Below the pieces are notes generated by a model, which worked only from the letters and a program-made list of their open reading frames with translations, was not told where the DNA came from and made no database searches. 64,000 bases of DNA from Adlercreutzia equolifaciens (GTDB lineage: Bacteria; Actinomycetota; Coriobacteriia; Coriobacteriales; Eggerthellaceae). Below, piece after piece: positions 1-8,800 of the stretch. Both the position numbers and the translations under genes were made by a program. Every line of letters starts with the position of its first letter. Position 1 is the first letter of the stretch. Location of the stretch: the NCBI RefSeq assembly GCF_029076695.1, contig NZ_JARFIK010000001.1, forward strand, positions 806,001 through 870,000, written 5' to 3'.

Positions 1-18
1 GTTTGCCGACCGTGCCCG

Positions 19-47
19 TTGACATTCGCGGACGAACGGGTGAGAAT
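19..47 (+). promoter_or_regulatory. sigma70-type promoter of rplM-rpsI
   Basis: TTGACA at 19-24, a 17-nt spacer and GAGAAT at 42-47 form a good housekeeping promoter facing rplM. Transcription would start near 54, leaving an untranslated leader of roughly 230 nt. Confidence 0.6.
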
Positions 48-53
48 GCAAAA

Positions 54-287
54 GTTCGCTTTCAAAAGCCCCGTAAACGCATGCCTTTAAGGAAGCGCAA
101 TCGCCAAGGGAGTCCAGGCCCGCGGCACCGCGCGTCGGCGTAGGAAACCGGCATCCAAGAAGCTTGCACTTTTGAAAACAAACACCTCTGGCGGACGGTT
201 CCGCCCCGGCTATCGCGGCTGCCACGCCAACGCGGGGGAGGAGGCTTCACCCGCCCGACAGAACCTGCAATCTATTGGAGGAAAACA
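54..287 (+). promoter_or_regulatory. long 5' leader of rplM, possible L13-type leader
   Basis: About 230 nt separate the promoter from the GTG of rplM and no gene is visible in them. A hairpin GGCGGA-CGGT-TCCGCC sits at 190-205. L13 operons of other bacteria carry autoregulatory leaders, so ribosomal protein feedback is plausible, but I cannot match this to the known L13 leader fold. Confidence 0.35.
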
Positions 288-722
288 GTGAAGACGTATC
301 ATGCAAAGCCCGGTGAGGTTGAGCGCGAGTGGGTCATCATCGACGCTGAGGACCAGGTCCTCGGTCGTGTGGCCACCAAGGCTGCTCAGATTCTGAAGGG
401 CAAGCACAAGCCGCAGTACACCCCCCATGTGGACACGGGCGACTTTGTCATCATCATCAATGCTGACAAGATCAAGGTCACCGGTACCAAGGCTGCCACC
501 AAGATTTACTATCGTCACAGCGGTTTCCCGGGTGGTCTCAAGCAGGAGACCTTCACCGAGGCTATGACCAAGCATCCCGAGCGCGTCATCGAGCATGCCG
601 TCAAGGGCATGCTGCCGAAGAACACGCTGGGCCGTGCGATGGGCAAGAAGCTGAAGGTGTACGTTGGTGCGGAGCATCCCCATGCTGCGCAGCAGCCCCG
701 TAAGATCGAACTGGAGGGTTAA
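288..722 (+). CDS. rplM: 50S ribosomal protein L13
   Basis: A 144-aa protein, the usual length for L13. It carries the family hallmarks [14 protein letters not shown] near residue 20, [15 protein letters not shown] near 40, [12 protein letters not shown] near 75 and the C-terminal [13 protein letters not shown]13 is an early-assembling protein of the large subunit. The start is GTG at 288, chosen because GGAGG at 277-281 lies six bases upstream and the protein begins [15 protein letters not shown] as in homologues. It ends two bases before rpsI, the standard L13-S9 operon. Confidence 0.97.
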   Translation: MKTYHAKPGEVEREWVIIDAEDQVLGRVATKAAQILKGKHKPQYTPHVDTGDFVIIINADKIKVTGTKAATKIYYRHSGFPGGLKQETFTEAMTKHPERVIEHAVKGMLPKNTLGRAMGKKLKVYVGAEHPHAAQQPRKIELEG

Positions 723-724
723 TC

Positions 725-1117
725 ATGGCAGATGAGGCTTTGTACTACGGCACCGGCCGCCGCAAGAACGCGGTGGCGCGCGTCCGTCTCGTTCCCGGCA
801 CTGGCAAGGTGACCATCAACGGTCGCGACGGCCAGGAGTACTTCGGTCGCGAGGCTCTGTTCAACTACGCGATGACGCCCTTCAAGGTGACTGACACCGT
901 TGATCACTTCGACGTGAAGGCCCGCATCGACGGCGGTGGCGTGTCCGGTCAGGCTGGCGCTCTGCGCATGGGCATTGCCCGCGCGCTGTTGGAGGCTGGC
1001 GACTACCGCGCCGAGCTGAAGAAGGCCGGCTACCTCACCCGCGACGCCCGTATGGTGGAGCGCAAGAAGTACGGTCTGAAGAAGGCCCGCAAGCGCCCGC
1101 AGTTCTCCAAGCGCTAG
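725..1117 (+). CDS. rpsI: 30S ribosomal protein S9
   Basis: A 130-aa S9. The N-terminal [16 protein letters not shown], the central [19 protein letters not shown] and the basic tail ending KRPQFSKR, whose last residues reach the ribosomal P site, are all present. Its Shine-Dalgarno sequence lies inside the last codons of rplM, so the two are probably translationally coupled. A terminator follows at 1160. Confidence 0.97.
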   Translation: MADEALYYGTGRRKNAVARVRLVPGTGKVTINGRDGQEYFGREALFNYAMTPFKVTDTVDHFDVKARIDGGGVSGQAGALRMGIARALLEAGDYRAELKKAGYLTRDARMVERKKYGLKKARKRPQFSKR

Positions 1118-1159
1118 TTTGGAAGAGCGCGCAAGCGCCGTATTTGCATCGCATTGCAC

Positions 1160-1197
1160 AAGAGGCTCGTCCCGCAAGGGGCGGGCCTCTTTGTTTG
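1160..1197 (+). terminator. rho-independent terminator of rplM-rpsI
   Basis: AAGAGGCTCGTCCC pairs with GGGGCGGGCCTCTT (two G-U pairs) around a short loop, followed by TTGTTT. It lies 42 nt after the rpsI stop. Confidence 0.75.
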
Positions 1198-1429
1198 CAT
1201 GGGGCGAAAAGAGCGGCGCTCCTGTGTTTTGGGAGCTGGCAAGGCGCCTTATGGCCATAGTGCGAGCAAGAGCGCGGCTGCTTGGAGCGAATCGGCAACG
1301 ATGAGCGAGAGCCTTGCCAAAAACGGAGTTCTGCCGACGTTTGCCAACTTCTCTCCCGCAACGCGCCAAGAAACGTTATTCTCAAGGGCGAACAGCAAGG
1401 CTTGGTCCCCTTTGCGAAAGGAGCGTCCC
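1198..1429 (+). promoter_or_regulatory. upstream region of marR with two abutting palindromes
   Basis: No gene is visible here; the reading frame of marR stays open upstream but has no ribosome-binding site. The perfect 10-bp palindromes AAGGCGCCTT (1241-1250) and TATGGCCATA (1250-1259) share one base. MarR regulators often control themselves from such dyads, so this is a candidate autoregulatory site. Confidence 0.3.
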
Positions 1430-1888
1430 ATGGGAACAGCGCGGCGACAGCGAGAATACATCGGCTACCGCGTCTACTCCACGCAGCGGGCGCTGTATCG
1501 CAGCCTGGAAGCCTGTGTGGCCGAAGCGGGGCTCACGCCGGGGCAATGGAACGCCTTGAGTCAGCTGGCCGAGCACGGGGCCATGACCCAGCGCCAACTG
1601 GCCGAACGCCTGCAGAAAGAGCAGGCCACAGTTACCCGTTCGCTTGATCGCCTGATGCAGCGCGGTCTGGTGCAGCGCACGCAAAACCCGCGCGACCGTC
1701 GCGCCAACATTGTGGAAATCACTCCTGCGGCCCTGAAGCTCCTGACCGATCTCGAGCCAAGCGTCACTCGCCGCAACGCGGAAATGGCCGCCAATATTTC
1801 CGATGAGGATCTTGCCGTCTTCCTCAAAGTGCTCGACCAGCTTGAGGCCAACGCCGAGCGCTCCACGGGCGAGAGCGAGGCTTCGTAG
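1430..1888 (+). CDS. MarR family transcriptional regulator
   Basis: A 152-aa protein of typical MarR length. The winged-helix core is clear: MTQRQLAERLQKEQATVTRS is the recognition-helix region and GLVQRTQNPRDRRANIVEIT the wing with the family DxR signature. The frame is open for 92 codons further upstream, but the ATG at 1430 has a good AAAGGAG at 1417-1423 and the protein matches the family from there. It precedes molybdoenzyme operon 1 in the same direction and may regulate it; a terminator at 1941 makes it a separate unit. Its ligand is unknown. Confidence 0.88.
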   Translation: MGTARRQREYIGYRVYSTQRALYRSLEACVAEAGLTPGQWNALSQLAEHGAMTQRQLAERLQKEQATVTRSLDRLMQRGLVQRTQNPRDRRANIVEITPAALKLLTDLEPSVTRRNAEMAANISDEDLAVFLKVLDQLEANAERSTGESEAS

Positions 1889-1940
1889 CCCGTCTTTCAC
1901 ACGCAATTTCTTCGATAAGTTTTTCCAATAATCCAAGATT

Positions 1941-1963
1941 AAGCCCCGTATTCGGGGCTTTTT
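1941..1963 (+). terminator. terminator of marR
   Basis: AAGCCCCG-TATT-CGGGGCTT followed by TTT, a compact rho-independent terminator 53 nt past the marR stop. Confidence 0.85.
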
Positions 1964-1978
1964 CACGCTGTCAACTCC

Positions 1979-2055
1979 TTGCATAAATATTTTCCGATGC
2001 TACTATTGCCTCATCAATATTTGCATAGCTAATTATTTACCCACTATGCAAATAT
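1979..2055 (+). promoter_or_regulatory. AT-rich 12-bp inverted repeat upstream of molybdoenzyme operon 1
   Basis: ATATTTGCATAG at 2017-2028 and CTATGCAAATAT at 2044-2055 are perfect inverted repeats 15 nt apart. A third half-site TTGCATA lies at 1979-1985, exactly 42 bp (four turns) before the second copy at 2021-2027. The right arm ends 36 nt before the start codon. This is the likely operator region of the operon; the adjacent MarR protein or a distant LuxR protein could bind it. Confidence 0.6.
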
Positions 2056-2091
2056 GAAGAGGAGAGGGCAATTGAATAAGAGGAGGAGACT

Positions 2092-5004
2092 ATGTCACTG
2101 AAGTTGACACGCCGCGACTTTGTCAAAGCCTCGGCCGTGGCCTCGGCTTCGGCTCTGGTGCTCGGTGCGGCCGAAGCAGCCGTGGCTGACGAGGCAGCCG
2201 ACGGGGCAAAGGCAAGCGACGACGTCAAGGTGATTCCCAGCGCCTGCCGCCAGTGCTACGGGCGCTGCGCCCTGTTCGGCACCGTGGAAAACGGGCGCCT
2301 GACGAAGATCGAGGGCAACCCCGACCTGTTCAGCGAGGGAACGCTGTGCGGCCGCGCCTTCGCCATCCCCCAGGAGCTGTACAACCCCACCCGCGTGCGC
2401 TACCCGCAGAAGCGCGTGGGCGAGAAGGGCTCGGGGCAGTGGAAGCGCATCACCTGGGAAGAAGCCTATCAGGAGGCCGCCGACCGCTTCACCGAGATTG
2501 GCGAGAAGTACGGCTGGCACACCATCGCCCACCAGTACGGCACCGGCCGAGATATGCTGCAGTTCCAGGCTATCAACAAGCTGTGGCTCGAGCTGGGCTC
2601 CACTGCCACCTTCGGCGTGGGCAACCTGTGCTGGGTGGGTAGCTACTTCACCAGCCAGCGCCTCTACGGCGACGAGACCCAGTACACCGGCTGGGACGGC
2701 AACAACACCGACTGCATTGTCATCTGGTGCCGCCAGGAGCGCAGCCGCGGCTACTACGACTGGCTGACCGTCAAGCGCGCTCAGGAGCGCGGCGCGAAGG
2801 TCATCTGCGTGGACCCGCGCTTCACCTGCACGGCCTCGAAGGCCGACCTGTGGCTGCCCATCCGCCCCGGTTCCGACATGGCATTGGTGCTGGCCTTCAT
2901 CAACGAGATCATGCACTCCGAGAAGTGCGCCACCGACTTCGCCCGTCAGTACACCAACGCGCCGTTCTTCATCGACGAGGAGGGGACGGGCTACCAGCTG
3001 CGTCAGTCCCTTATGCGCGAAGGCGGCAACGAGGAGCTGTACCCGGCATGGGACGAGGCGCACGACCAGCTGATTTACTGGTCGGGCGACTGGCAGAACA
3101 CCGCCGGCGTGGGCGGCCCCAAGGCTTTCCAATGGCTGGACGAGAAAGGCAACATTGTGGCCGACGCCAAGCCGGCCCTGACCACCCCCGACGGCAAGGG
3201 CCGCGAAATCGAGGGCAAGACCTACCGCACCTCCTGGGACATCCTGCTTGAGCATGTGACCCCCTGGACCGTGGAGCGCGCCGCCGAGTTCTGCGAGCTG
3301 CCGGAGGACAAGATCCGCGAGGCCATCGACACCTATATTGCCGCGAGCCCCCATGCGTGCTTCACCCGCGGCCAGAAGGTGGAGTTCTCCATCAACACCT
3401 CGGGCATTTCCCAGGCGTTCACCATCATGATGGCCCTGGCCGGCAACTTCGACACCGTGGGCGGCCAGAACATCGGCCGCGAGCCTGCCACCGGTTACGA
3501 CTCCTTCATGTTCGACGTAGTGCCGAACCGCGAGGGCCGCATGGGCGAGCGCCGCAAGCAGACGGCCATGAACATCAAGCAACTGTCTGTGTGCCAGAAC
3601 ACCGGCTACCAGCAGATTCTTCAGGCCGACGACGTCACCGGCGAGCTGCGCGAGGTTACCCAGAACTCCGGCGGCCAGGTCATCTACGGCCAGCAGGGCG
3701 GCTTCGGCGCTGTGACCACCAAGGCCATGGCCCAGGGCGATCCGTTCCAGATCCATGGCTACTGGCAGCAAACCTCCGAGCCCATCCTATCCATCGAGGG
3801 AGGCAAGGAGATCATCGAGGGCTTCAAGAACCTGGACTTCTTCGTGAACGTCGACATCTTCATGACCCCCTCGGGCGAGTTGGCCGACATCATCCTGCCG
3901 GCGGCTCATCCCAACGAGGTGGACCGTGTGGAGTGGGCCCACTCCGGCCACGGCTATCCCACCAGCCATACCTACCTCATCCGCCAGCCCTTCCACGAGC
4001 CGCTCGGTGAGGCGAAGGACGATATGGACATCTGCTTCGAGTTCGCCGAGTACATGGGCGTCGATATGTACTGGAAGGACAAGTACGAGTTCTTCGACTA
4101 CATGGTGAAGGGTCCCGAGACCCTGCCGCCACAGCTGTCCTGCGCCAGCTTCGAGGAGTTCCGCGAGCGCATTTCCGTCACCGGCGTGCAGATGACCGAC
4201 GTGAAGGGCGGCGCGCCGAAGTACGAGACCGGCTTCATGCGCAAGACGAGCGACTTTCGCCCCGGCTTCAACACCATGTACCGCGGCAACAAGATGGGCA
4301 CGGTGTACCGCTTCCCCGGCACCACCACGCCCGACGGCACGGTCATCCCGCCCCATCCGCAGTCGGACAACGGCAAGATGGAGCTGTGGAGCGAGGACTT
4401 GCTGCTGTACGGCAACGGCCCGCTGCCCATGTACATCGAGCCGCCGGTGACGGCCCGCTCTCGCGAGGACTTGCTGGCCGAGTACCCCTACACGCTCATT
4501 ACGGGCGGCCGCAGCCACGCCTTCTTCCACACCGAGTACCGCAACTCGCCGTGGATGCGCGAGGTGCACATGTTCCCCACCATGGACATCAACCCCGCCA
4601 CGGCCGCTGAACTGGGCATCGAGCAGGATGACTGGTGCTGGATCGAAACTTACGTGGATCGCATCCGCCAGCGCGCCAACCTTACCGAGGCCATCAACCC
4701 GAACACCATCCACGTGGAGCACGACTGGTGGTTCCCCGAGCGCGCCGCTACCGACGATCTGCACGGCGCCCTGGACGCCAACTGCAACATCCTGTTCGAG
4801 AACAACGGCCCCTACGATCCGGCCGTGGGCACCGACAACTTCGGCGGCCTGTGCAAGGTGTACAAGGCCGAAGAGGGCGCCCCGGACAATATTTGCATGA
4901 CCAGTGAAGATCTGCGCGTGTTCCTGCCGCTTACCCGCGAGCAGCTGGCCCAGGACGGTCAGGAGAACGGCGTGACCACCGTCGAGACGTGGAAGGAGGC
5001 CTAA
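2092..5004 (+). CDS. molybdopterin oxidoreductase, DMSO reductase family, catalytic subunit (operon 1)
   Basis: A 970-aa Tat-exported catalytic subunit. The twin-arginine signal LTRRDFVKA is at residues 5-13, followed by a hydrophobic Ala-rich stretch. C52-x2-C55-x3-C59 and C86 form the N-terminal [4Fe-4S] site. VDPRFTCTASKADLWLPIRPGSD is the conserved bis-MGD binding region. Cys180 in NLCWVG lies where the molybdenum ligand usually sits, so Cys ligation is likely but not proven. The C-terminal molydopterin-binding domain contains TGGRSHAFFHTEYRN. B and C subunits follow immediately, so the complex should be a quinol-linked reductase on the outer face of the membrane. The substrate is not identifiable; an S- or N-oxide or an aromatic acceptor are possible. 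Confidence 0.9.
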   Translation: MSLKLTRRDFVKASAVASASALVLGAAEAAVADEAADGAKASDDVKVIPSACRQCYGRCALFGTVENGRLTKIEGNPDLFSEGTLCGRAFAIPQELYNPTRVRYPQKRVGEKGSGQWKRITWEEAYQEAADRFTEIGEKYGWHTIAHQYGTGRDMLQFQAINKLWLELGSTATFGVGNLCWVGSYFTSQRLYGDETQYTGWDGNNTDCIVIWCRQERSRGYYDWLTVKRAQERGAKVICVDPRFTCTASKADLWLPIRPGSDMALVLAFINEIMHSEKCATDFARQYTNAPFFIDEEGTGYQLRQSLMREGGNEELYPAWDEAHDQLIYWSGDWQNTAGVGGPKAFQWLDEKGNIVADAKPALTTPDGKGREIEGKTYRTSWDILLEHVTPWTVERAAEFCELPEDKIREAIDTYIAASPHACFTRGQKVEFSINTSGISQAFTIMMALAGNFDTVGGQNIGREPATGYDSFMFDVVPNREGRMGERRKQTAMNIKQLSVCQNTGYQQILQADDVTGELREVTQNSGGQVIYGQQGGFGAVTTKAMAQGDPFQIHGYWQQTSEPILSIEGGKEIIEGFKNLDFFVNVDIFMTPSGELADIILPAAHPNEVDRVEWAHSGHGYPTSHTYLIRQPFHEPLGEAKDDMDICFEFAEYMGVDMYWKDKYEFFDYMVKGPETLPPQLSCASFEEFRERISVTGVQMTDVKGGAPKYETGFMRKTSDFRPGFNTMYRGNKMGTVYRFPGTTTPDGTVIPPHPQSDNGKMELWSEDLLLYGNGPLPMYIEPPVTARSREDLLAEYPYTLITGGRSHAFFHTEYRNSPWMREVHMFPTMDINPATAAELGIEQDDWCWIETYVDRIRQRANLTEAINPNTIHVEHDWWFPERAATDDLHGALDANCNILFENNGPYDPAVGTDNFGGLCKVYKAEEGAPDNICMTSEDLRVFLPLTREQLAQDGQENGVTTVETWKEA

Positions 5005-5007
5005 GCC

Positions 5008-5580
5008 ATGACCCGCTACACTATGGCGATTGACCTGGACAGCTGCATCGGATGCCATTCCTGCGCCGTTGTCTGCAAGCAAGAGAACAACGTGGGCCTG
5101 GGCACCTTCTACAGCAAGGTGCTGACCATCGGCCCCTCGGGCACCTACCCCGACCTGGAGATGTACTACCTGCCCGTAGCCTGTCAGCACTGCGACAACC
5201 CCCAGTGCGTGACGGTGTGCCCCACGGGTGCCAGCTACAAGCGCGAGGACGGCATTGTGCTGGTGGACCATTCCAAGTGCATCGGCTGCCAGTACTGCGT
5301 TATGGCCTGCCCCTACGGCGTGCGTGCCTACGACAACGACCGCGACAAGGGCGTTATCGAGAAGTGCACCCTGTGCGCCCACCTGGTCGACGACGGCAAG
5401 AAGCCGGCCTGTGTGCGCCACTGCCCCGGCCAGGCGCGCCTGTTCGGTGACTTGGACGACCCCGAGAGCGATGTGAGCAAGATGATCGCGTCCAAGCAGA
5501 CCCATAAGCTGACCGACGTGGGCAACGCGCCCTCGGTGACCTTCGGCTTGGACAAGTGCGAGTGGAAGGGAAGTAACTAA
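5008..5580 (+). CDS. 4Fe-4S ferredoxin electron-transfer subunit, DmsB-like (operon 1)
   Basis: A 190-aa polyferredoxin with four cysteine groups: CIGCHSCAVVC near residue 13, CQHCDNPQCVTVC near 58, CIGCQYCVMAC near 91 and CTLCAHLVDDG...CVRHC near 120. This is the DmsB/PsrB/NrfC pattern for four [4Fe-4S] clusters that carry electrons from the membrane subunit to the molybdenum subunit. It has no signal peptide and is presumably exported bound to the A subunit, as in the family. It starts 3 nt after the catalytic gene and ends 1 nt before the membrane subunit gene. Confidence 0.93.
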   Translation: MTRYTMAIDLDSCIGCHSCAVVCKQENNVGLGTFYSKVLTIGPSGTYPDLEMYYLPVACQHCDNPQCVTVCPTGASYKREDGIVLVDHSKCIGCQYCVMACPYGVRAYDNDRDKGVIEKCTLCAHLVDDGKKPACVRHCPGQARLFGDLDDPESDVSKMIASKQTHKLTDVGNAPSVTFGLDKCEWKGSN

Positions 5581-5581
5581 C

Positions 5582-6454
5582 ATGGACGTACAGTGGCCCC
5601 TGCTGATCTTCAGCGTTCTATTGGGAATGGGCTCCGGCCTGCTGGTGTTCATCGGCATTGGCGAGCTGAAGGGCGCGTTCAAGAAGGTGCGCTTCGTGCT
5701 GGCCGTCAGCGCTCTGGTCCTTCTGGCTGCCGGCGGCGTTGCCTCGACGTTCCACCTTGGGCACATCGACCGCGCCTTCCATATTCTTGGCAACCTGAAC
5801 TCGGCGTTCTCCCACGAGTTGTTCGCGGTGGCCTTTGCCGCCCTGGTGGCGCTGGTCTACGCCGTGCTCTCGCGCAAGGACTACCCCGGCGCGTCCAAGG
5901 TGGTGGGCATCCTGGCCCTTATTGCCGGCCTGGTGTTGCCGCTGACGGCGGGCATCTCGTTCATGATGCCGGCCCGTCCCGCCTGGGACAGCTTCACGCT
6001 GCCGCTCATGTATCTGGGTACCGGCCTGGGCATGGGCATGGTGCTGGGTGCCGCTCTGGTGTACGCCAAGGGCGATGCCGAGGACGCACCGCTGGCCCTG
6101 CGCGTGGCCATCATCGGCGTGGTGTGCTCCATCGTTACCATGGTTGCCTACGTGGGCGCCCTGGCGCTGGCGCCCTTCGCCCATGAGAGCCGCTCGCTGG
6201 CTCGCCTGTTCAGCGGCAGCTTGGCCGTGGAGTTCTGGGTGGGCGTCGCGCTGCTGGGCATTGTGGTGCCCGCGGTGCTGGTGGGCTTGGCTGCCAAGCG
6301 CAGCCCGAAAGCCAGCACGGGCGGTAGCGCTGTAGCCGTCAAGCAGACGGCGGGCTACCTGTGGGCCGCCTTCGTCTGCCTGGTCATTGGCAGCGTGGTC
6401 TTGCGCGTCATCATGTACGCCGTGGCCACGTCGGTGGAGTCGCTCATTTACTAG
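5582..6454 (+). CDS. DmsC-like membrane anchor subunit (operon 1)
   Basis: A 290-aa hydrophobic protein with about eight membrane segments. It begins MDVQWPLLIFSVLLGMGSGL, the typical DmsC start, and has STFHLGHIDRAFHILGNLNSAFSHE near residues 58-80, which matches the conserved quinol-site region of DmsC. It would oxidise menaquinol and pass electrons to the DmsB-like subunit. The same arrangement recurs at 35273 in operon 2. Confidence 0.9.
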   Translation: MDVQWPLLIFSVLLGMGSGLLVFIGIGELKGAFKKVRFVLAVSALVLLAAGGVASTFHLGHIDRAFHILGNLNSAFSHELFAVAFAALVALVYAVLSRKDYPGASKVVGILALIAGLVLPLTAGISFMMPARPAWDSFTLPLMYLGTGLGMGMVLGAALVYAKGDAEDAPLALRVAIIGVVCSIVTMVAYVGALALAPFAHESRSLARLFSGSLAVEFWVGVALLGIVVPAVLVGLAAKRSPKASTGGSAVAVKQTAGYLWAAFVCLVIGSVVLRVIMYAVATSVESLIY

Positions 6455-6484
6455 AAGATCGCGCCTTTCTCCGTGGCGCTCTTC

Positions 6485-6561
6485 AAGGCTGCCCTTTCTC
6501 CCCCTTCCCTTTGGAACGGCGGCCTTCTCGGCGCCCCGCAGGCCATTGGCCCCGGGGCGCC
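6485..6561 (+). other. two intra-operon hairpins, one with a C-rich loop
   Basis: Between the membrane subunit and torD lie two strong hairpins. AAGGCTGCC (6485-6493) pairs with GGCGGCCTT (6518-6526) around a pyrimidine-rich loop containing TCTCCCCCTTCCC. GGCGCCCC (6530-6537) then pairs with GGGGCGCC (6554-6561). No T-tract follows, so they are more likely processing or stability elements that set chaperone expression below that of the enzyme than terminators. Confidence 0.5.
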
Positions 6562-6616
6562 CCCGTTTCCGTACCCGCTGCGGGCTCTGTCCCGCTCAAT
6601 TGCAAAGGAGGTCCCT

Positions 6617-7315
6617 GTGAGCGACAACGTTATGGATCGCGAAACCCGCACGGCCCTCATTGACGTGATGGAAAGCCGCGCCCATGTCTACCAGGTGCTG
6701 TCTCGAAGCTACCGCACCGAAGTGGACGCTGCCTTCGCCCGCGAATTTGTCGAGGACTTCGCCTTCGAAAGCGATGATGTCGTCCTGAGCGCGGCCTTGA
6801 CCGCCATGCGCCGCGCCTTGGCCGACGCCGACGAGCAGGCCCTCGAGCAGCTGGCCGTTACCTTCGATCGCGTGTTCTTCGGCATGGGGCCGCTGACGGC
6901 CCGCCACGCCTTCCCCTACGAGTCGGTGTACACCTCCGACCGGGGCATCATGATGCAGGAGGCCTACACCAGCGTGGCGCGCGCCTATCGCGAGCAGGCG
7001 CTGGCCAAGGACCCCGCCTTCACCGAGCCTGAAGATCACCTGGCCGTCGAGCTGGCCTTCATGGCCACGTTGGCCGCGCGCGCCAGCCTGTTTCTCCGTG
7101 CCGAGGACGAGGCCGGCGACGAGGCGGCCACCGAAACGGTGCGCCAGTCCCTGGTCTTCGCCCAGACGCATTTGCTGAACTGGCTCGATCGCTTCTGCGG
7201 CGAGCTGGCCCTGGCCGCGCGGCCCGATGGCGAAGACGGCTTCTATGTGGCGCTGGCCCAGTTCACTGCGCGCTTTGTGGAAGGAGACGCCGCCCTTCTG
7301 GAAGAGATGCTATGA
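6617..7315 (+). CDS. TorD/DmsD family molybdoenzyme chaperone (operon 1)
   Basis: A 232-aa all-helical protein of the TorD family, which binds the Tat signal of the cognate catalytic subunit and helps cofactor insertion in the cytoplasm. The family region YESVYTSDRGIMMQEAY near residue 100 and EPEDHLAVELAFMATLA near 135 (the E-P-x-D-H motif) are both clear. The start is taken as GTG at 6617 because AAAGGAGG lies just upstream; ATG at 6632 is an alternative. Its stop overlaps the start of the next gene (ATGA), so they are coupled. Confidence 0.9.
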   Translation: MSDNVMDRETRTALIDVMESRAHVYQVLSRSYRTEVDAAFAREFVEDFAFESDDVVLSAALTAMRRALADADEQALEQLAVTFDRVFFGMGPLTARHAFPYESVYTSDRGIMMQEAYTSVARAYREQALAKDPAFTEPEDHLAVELAFMATLAARASLFLRAEDEAGDEAATETVRQSLVFAQTHLLNWLDRFCGELALAARPDGEDGFYVALAQFTARFVEGDAALLEEML

Positions 7316-7983
7316 GCGGCGAGGTGACCCGGCGCCAGTTCTGCCTGGCGGGCGGAGCCGCTGCGGCGGTGGCGGCCTTAGGAGGGGGCGGTGCCCTGGC
7401 GCAGCAGAACGCCCAATCGGTGTACCTGCGGCCGCCCGGTGCTGTCAGCGAAGCGCACCTGCTGGCTCACTGCGACCGCTGCCAGCGCTGCGTGCAGGTG
7501 TGTCCCTACAACTTAGTGCAGCCGCGCCCGCTTTCCTGGGATTTTCCCACGGTGGGCACGCCCGAACTGATCTTCAAGGAGGGCTACTGCGACTTCTGCA
7601 TGCTGTGCGTGGACGTATGTCCCACCGGCGCGCTGAGCTACGAGGCTCCCACGGCCGAGAACATCGGCGTGGCGAAGCTGATCAGCGACGCCTGCGTGGC
7701 CTGGGATTGGGGCGGATGCACCGTGTGCGCCGACGTCTGTCCTGTCGAGAACGCCGTGACTTTGGACGAGCGCGGCCGTCCTCATGTGGACGAAGACCTG
7801 TGCAACGGCTGCGGCCTGTGCGAGCTGGAATGTCCGGCGCCGTCACTGCGCGCCTACGACCCCTCCACCGTGGCCAAGGGCATTTACGTGGTAAGCCGCG
7901 AGAGCGAGGCGGCGGCGCTGCCCGGCGCGCTCACCTCGGCCGAGTACGAGGCCGCCTATCGAAAGGAGGCCGGCCATGAATAA
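7312..7983 (+). CDS. NapG-like periplasmic-type ferredoxin with Tat signal (operon 1)
   Basis: A 223-aa protein with the Tat motif TRRQFCLAG at residues 6-14 and an Ala/Gly-rich hydrophobic region. It has four cysteine clusters: CDRCQRCVQVC, CDFCMLCVDVC, CTVCADVC and CNGCGLCELEC. This matches NapG/MauM-type ferredoxins, which take electrons from NapH on the outer face of the membrane. It overlaps torD by 4 nt and napH by 8 nt. Its presence in a DMSO-reductase operon suggests a second quinol-oxidising route to the enzyme. Confidence 0.87.
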   Translation: MSGEVTRRQFCLAGGAAAAVAALGGGGALAQQNAQSVYLRPPGAVSEAHLLAHCDRCQRCVQVCPYNLVQPRPLSWDFPTVGTPELIFKEGYCDFCMLCVDVCPTGALSYEAPTAENIGVAKLISDACVAWDWGGCTVCADVCPVENAVTLDERGRPHVDEDLCNGCGLCELECPAPSLRAYDPSTVAKGIYVVSRESEAAALPGALTSAEYEAAYRKEAGHE

Positions 7984-8800
7984 GATGCGCTACCTGCGCA
8001 TAGGGGTGGCCCTGGCCGTTCTGGCGGTAGTCTTCGGCTGCACCTTGGCCCACGTGCCCGTGGGCACGCTGTGCGCTCTGTGTCCCGTGGGGTTTGCCGA
8101 GCTGACCGTGGCCGGAGGGGCCGTGCCCTGGGAGCTGCTGCCCGGCGTGCTGGTGCTCCTGGCGGTGGTGTTCCTGCTGGGCCGCGTGTTCTGCTCCTGG
8201 GTGTGTCCGACGAGCCTTTTGCGCAACCTGTTCGGCGGCCGCACGCCTCGCGGGCTGACGGGCCAGACGGGCACCTGCGCCGGGTGCGCCACCGACCCTG
8301 CCAACCCCAACACGGCGCGCACGCGCAACAACCTGGCCTCTCAAGGCGTGGTGCTGGTAGTGCTTCTGGTGGTGTCCTTCATCGTGCACTTCCCGGTGTT
8401 CTGCCTCATCTGCCCCATCGGTCTGGTGTTCGGCACGCTATTCGCTGCCAGCCGTCTGCTGGTTACCTGGCAGCCGGGCTGGGAGCTTCTGGTGTTTCCC
8501 GCCATGCTGGTGCTGGAAGTGTTCGTGCTGCGCCGCTGGTGCTCGGCCATCTGCCCGCTCGGATTCTTCTTCGGGCTTATGGCGAAGGCGCGCTCGCGCC
8601 TGACCTTCCTGCCCGACCCGCGCGTGCGCAAGGACGTGTGCCTTCATAACGAGGGCTGCAACGTCTGTGCCACGGTGTGCCCCGAGGATATCAGCGCTGC
8701 CACCGCCGAGCCCCATGATCTGGAGGATTGCACGTTGTGCCTCGACTGTCGGGAGCACTGTCCGACGCGGGCCATTTCCCTGACGGTTCCCAAGGAGTAG
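7976..8800 (+). CDS. NapH-like membrane 4Fe-4S protein (operon 1)
   Basis: A 274-aa polytopic protein with about four to five membrane segments. Characteristic membrane-adjacent CxxxCP motifs occur as FCSWVCPTS, CLICPIG and WCSAICPLG. Two C-terminal cytoplasmic [4Fe-4S] motifs, CNVCATVC and CTLCLDCREHC, follow. This is the NapH/quinol dehydrogenase layout. It overlaps the NapG-like gene and ends operon 1; the terminator at 8916 follows. Confidence 0.88.
   Translation: MNKMRYLRIGVALAVLAVVFGCTLAHVPVGTLCALCPVGFAELTVAGGAVPWELLPGVLVLLAVVFLLGRVFCSWVCPTSLLRNLFGGRTPRGLTGQTGTCAGCATDPANPNTARTRNNLASQGVVLVVLLVVSFIVHFPVFCLICPIGLVFGTLFAASRLLVTWQPGWELLVFPAMLVLEVFVLRRWCSAICPLGFFFGLMAKARSRLTFLPDPRVRKDVCLHNEGCNVCATVCPEDISAATAEPHDLEDCTLCLDCREHCPTRAISLTVPKE

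Noticed and set aside
2092-5004. Assignment as nitrate or formate enzyme
   Set aside because: No Asp or selenocysteine ligand pattern and the B/C partners are DmsB/DmsC-like; only the general family can be supported.
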